Positions 18,689-20,776 of a DNA stretch of 20,776 nt are shown in pieces. Source of the DNA: Paulinella micropora (Eukaryota > Cercozoa > Imbricatea > Euglyphida); NCBI GenBank assembly GCA_009731375.1, contig BJOX01000118.1:831633-852408 (forward strand), read 5' to 3'. The notes below the pieces were generated by a model, which ran no database searches, was not told the DNA's origin, and worked only from the letters and a program-made list of their open reading frames with translations. The position numbers and the translations under genes are program-made. Within the stretch, counting starts at the first letter, position 1; the number at the start of each line of letters is the position of its first letter.

Positions 18689-18870
18689 AAGAAGAAGAAG
18701 AAGAAGAAGAAGAAGAAGAAGAAGAAGAAGAAGAAGAAGAAGAAGAAGAAGAAGAAGAAGAAGACGGGAGAAGAAGCAAGAAGGAATAATAAATAAGAAA
18801 TAAGAAAGAAGAAGAAAGGAAAAAGAAATAAGAAATAAGAAAGAAGAAGAAAGGAAAAAGAAGAAAGAAA
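18607..18870. repeat. (ACA)n, (AAG)n and derived purine repeats
   Basis: ACA units (about 18607-18642), pure AAG (about 18659-18763), then a ~39-bp block containing AATAAGAAAGAAGAAG present twice in tandem (about 18789-18865). Confidence 0.95.
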
Positions 18871-19060
18871 GAATTCTGATAGGCGTTTCTAGCTATAGCA
18901 GCGAGTCGAAAATGGTACCGTGGGCAAGGACGATCACAGCGGTCTAAACTGTGTACTGAATTTGAAATTACCACTCACCTTCAGTTGATTTTTGTTTTGG
19001 CGGATGTCGAAATGACATATAAGTACGGTAACCACACTTATAGTAGCAGTAACATGATAA
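18871..19060. other. unrecognised unique spacer
   Basis: About 190 bp of ordinary composition between AAG and AAT arrays. No gene or shared repeat is seen. Confidence 0.55.
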
Positions 19061-19094
19061 TAATACCAATAATAACAATTGCAACAACAACAAA

Positions 19095-19356
<262 letters not shown>

Positions 19357-19357
<1 letters not shown>

Positions 19358-19416
19358 TAGTGCTTCTCTGTCAATGGCTGATGCATTTCTGCACATGCGC
19401 CTCCATCGTCTCACCC

Positions 19417-19417
<1 letters not shown>
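19357..19417 (-). mobile_element. SINE 3'-end fragment
   Basis: About 60 bp matching the last 60 bp of the tRNA-derived SINE at 3106-3165, with two or three differences, bounded by (AAT)n on both sides. The tRNA head is absent, so this is a severely 5'-truncated copy. Confidence 0.75.
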
Positions 19418-20066
<649 letters not shown>

Positions 20067-20084
20067 GAGAGAGCGCGCGCGCGC

Positions 20085-20168
<84 letters not shown>

Positions 20169-20208
20169 ATAACATAACATAACATAACATAACATATCAT
20201 ATCATAAC
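20067..20208. repeat. (GC)n(GA)n(AACAT)n compound array
   Basis: A GAGCGCGCGCGC stretch (about 20071-20088), about 80 bp of GA, then AACAT pentanucleotide units ending in ATCAT variants. Confidence 0.95.
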
Positions 20209-20239
20209 AAGACCATTTCCGGGAAGTCAGGTAAGCATT

Positions 20240-20368
20240 CAATCAAAGAAGCAAGGAAAGGAAAGAAAGAAAGACAGAAAGAAAGAAAGAAAGAAAGCAA
20301 GAAAGCAAGCAAGCAAGAAAGAAAGAAAGAAAGAAAAGAAAGAAAAAAAGAAAGAAAAGAAAGCAAGC

Positions 20369-20404
<36 letters not shown>

Positions 20405-20410
20405 AAAAGA
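20240..20410. repeat. (GAAA)n array with GCAA units
   Basis: GAAA tetranucleotides with GCAA and GAAAA variants. Confidence 0.95.
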
Positions 20411-20417
20411 TGTTTCG

Positions 20418-20621
20418 AATGTATGTATGTATGTATGTATGTATGTATGTATGTATGTATTTTTGCATGTATGTATGTATGTATGTATGTATGTATGCAT
20501 GTACATACACACGTACGTGTACGTACGTATGTATGAATGTATGTATGAATGTATGTATGTATGTATGTATGTATGTATGCATTTATGTATGTATGTATGT
20601 ATGTATGTATGTATGTATGAA

Positions 20622-20652
<31 letters not shown>
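20418..20652. repeat. (GTAT)n then (AAT)n
   Basis: GTAT repeats interrupted by a palindromic CACACGTACGTGTACGTACG near 20508-20527, then about 10 AAT units from 20622. Confidence 0.95.
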
Positions 20653-20660
<8 letters not shown>

Positions 20661-20739
20661 ATATTTGAGGCGTACTGATGCAGCTAATGGCATATCCTCA
20701 ACGGACATAAGCCTCCAATACCCTTGTTCGAGGTCCACC

Positions 20740-20775
<36 letters not shown>

Positions 20776-20776
20776 C
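20648..20776 (-). mobile_element. element B 3'-end copy running into poly-C
   Basis: About 90 bp matching 19553-19639 with two mismatches. At the point where the 19.6-kb copy has C7, this copy has 33 C (20741-20773) and then the window ends. Confidence 0.8.

Overview
The window looks like nuclear DNA of a eukaryote. It holds a tRNA-derived SINE with pol III-type boxes, a non-LTR retrotransposon with endonuclease and reverse transcriptase domains, an SR-rich protein, an ankyrin-repeat protein, and a very large load of microsatellites. No bacterial gene organisation, rRNA or CRISPR array is visible. The taxon cannot be named from sequence alone; a marine invertebrate or a microsatellite-rich protist would both fit.

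Layout. 1-2193: three diverged copies of a ~340-bp unit with a conserved 3' hairpin, separated by (GA)n tracts and two assembly gaps. 2400-3435: compound CTA/CTG and AAT arrays around two (ATT)n-tailed mobile elements. 3436-5130: mostly unrecognised sequence with short simple repeats and a gap flanked by poly-G. 5137-5835: TTG, CT, poly-G, gap, and CAC/ATC/GTC/GGC tracts. 5882-7210 (minus): an intact, intronless 442-residue ankyrin-repeat gene. 7567-9090: about 1.5 kb of nearly continuous microsatellite, passing from GTT/GTC through GAAA, AAAT, AAAATAAAT and AATG to GAAAA. 9263-12410 (minus): a CR1/Jockey-type LINE whose long ORF is broken by two single-base frameshifts. 12617-14386: about 1.8 kb of (ATAC)n/(GTAT)n with a ~330-bp higher-order period and an orientation switch near 13850. 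14426-15444 (plus): the 5' part of an SR-repeat protein gene, cut by a 797-bp gap. 16294-17895: AT-rich sequence with an inverted repeat and a direct repeat but no gene I can support. 17896-20776: microsatellites, mainly (AAT)n, that embed fragments of the same three (ATT)n-tailed element families.

Two host-like protein genes are therefore set in retroelements and simple repeats. Nothing suggests the two genes work in one pathway. The strongest structural theme is mobile elements tied to microsatellites: at least three unrelated families end in (ATT)n and are bounded by (ATT)n on both sides where their ends are visible. Both genes also carry recent internal tandem duplications. Six N gaps sit mainly at GA, poly-G or poly-C tracts, so array lengths, frameshifts and homopolymer counts should be treated as assembly-sensitive.
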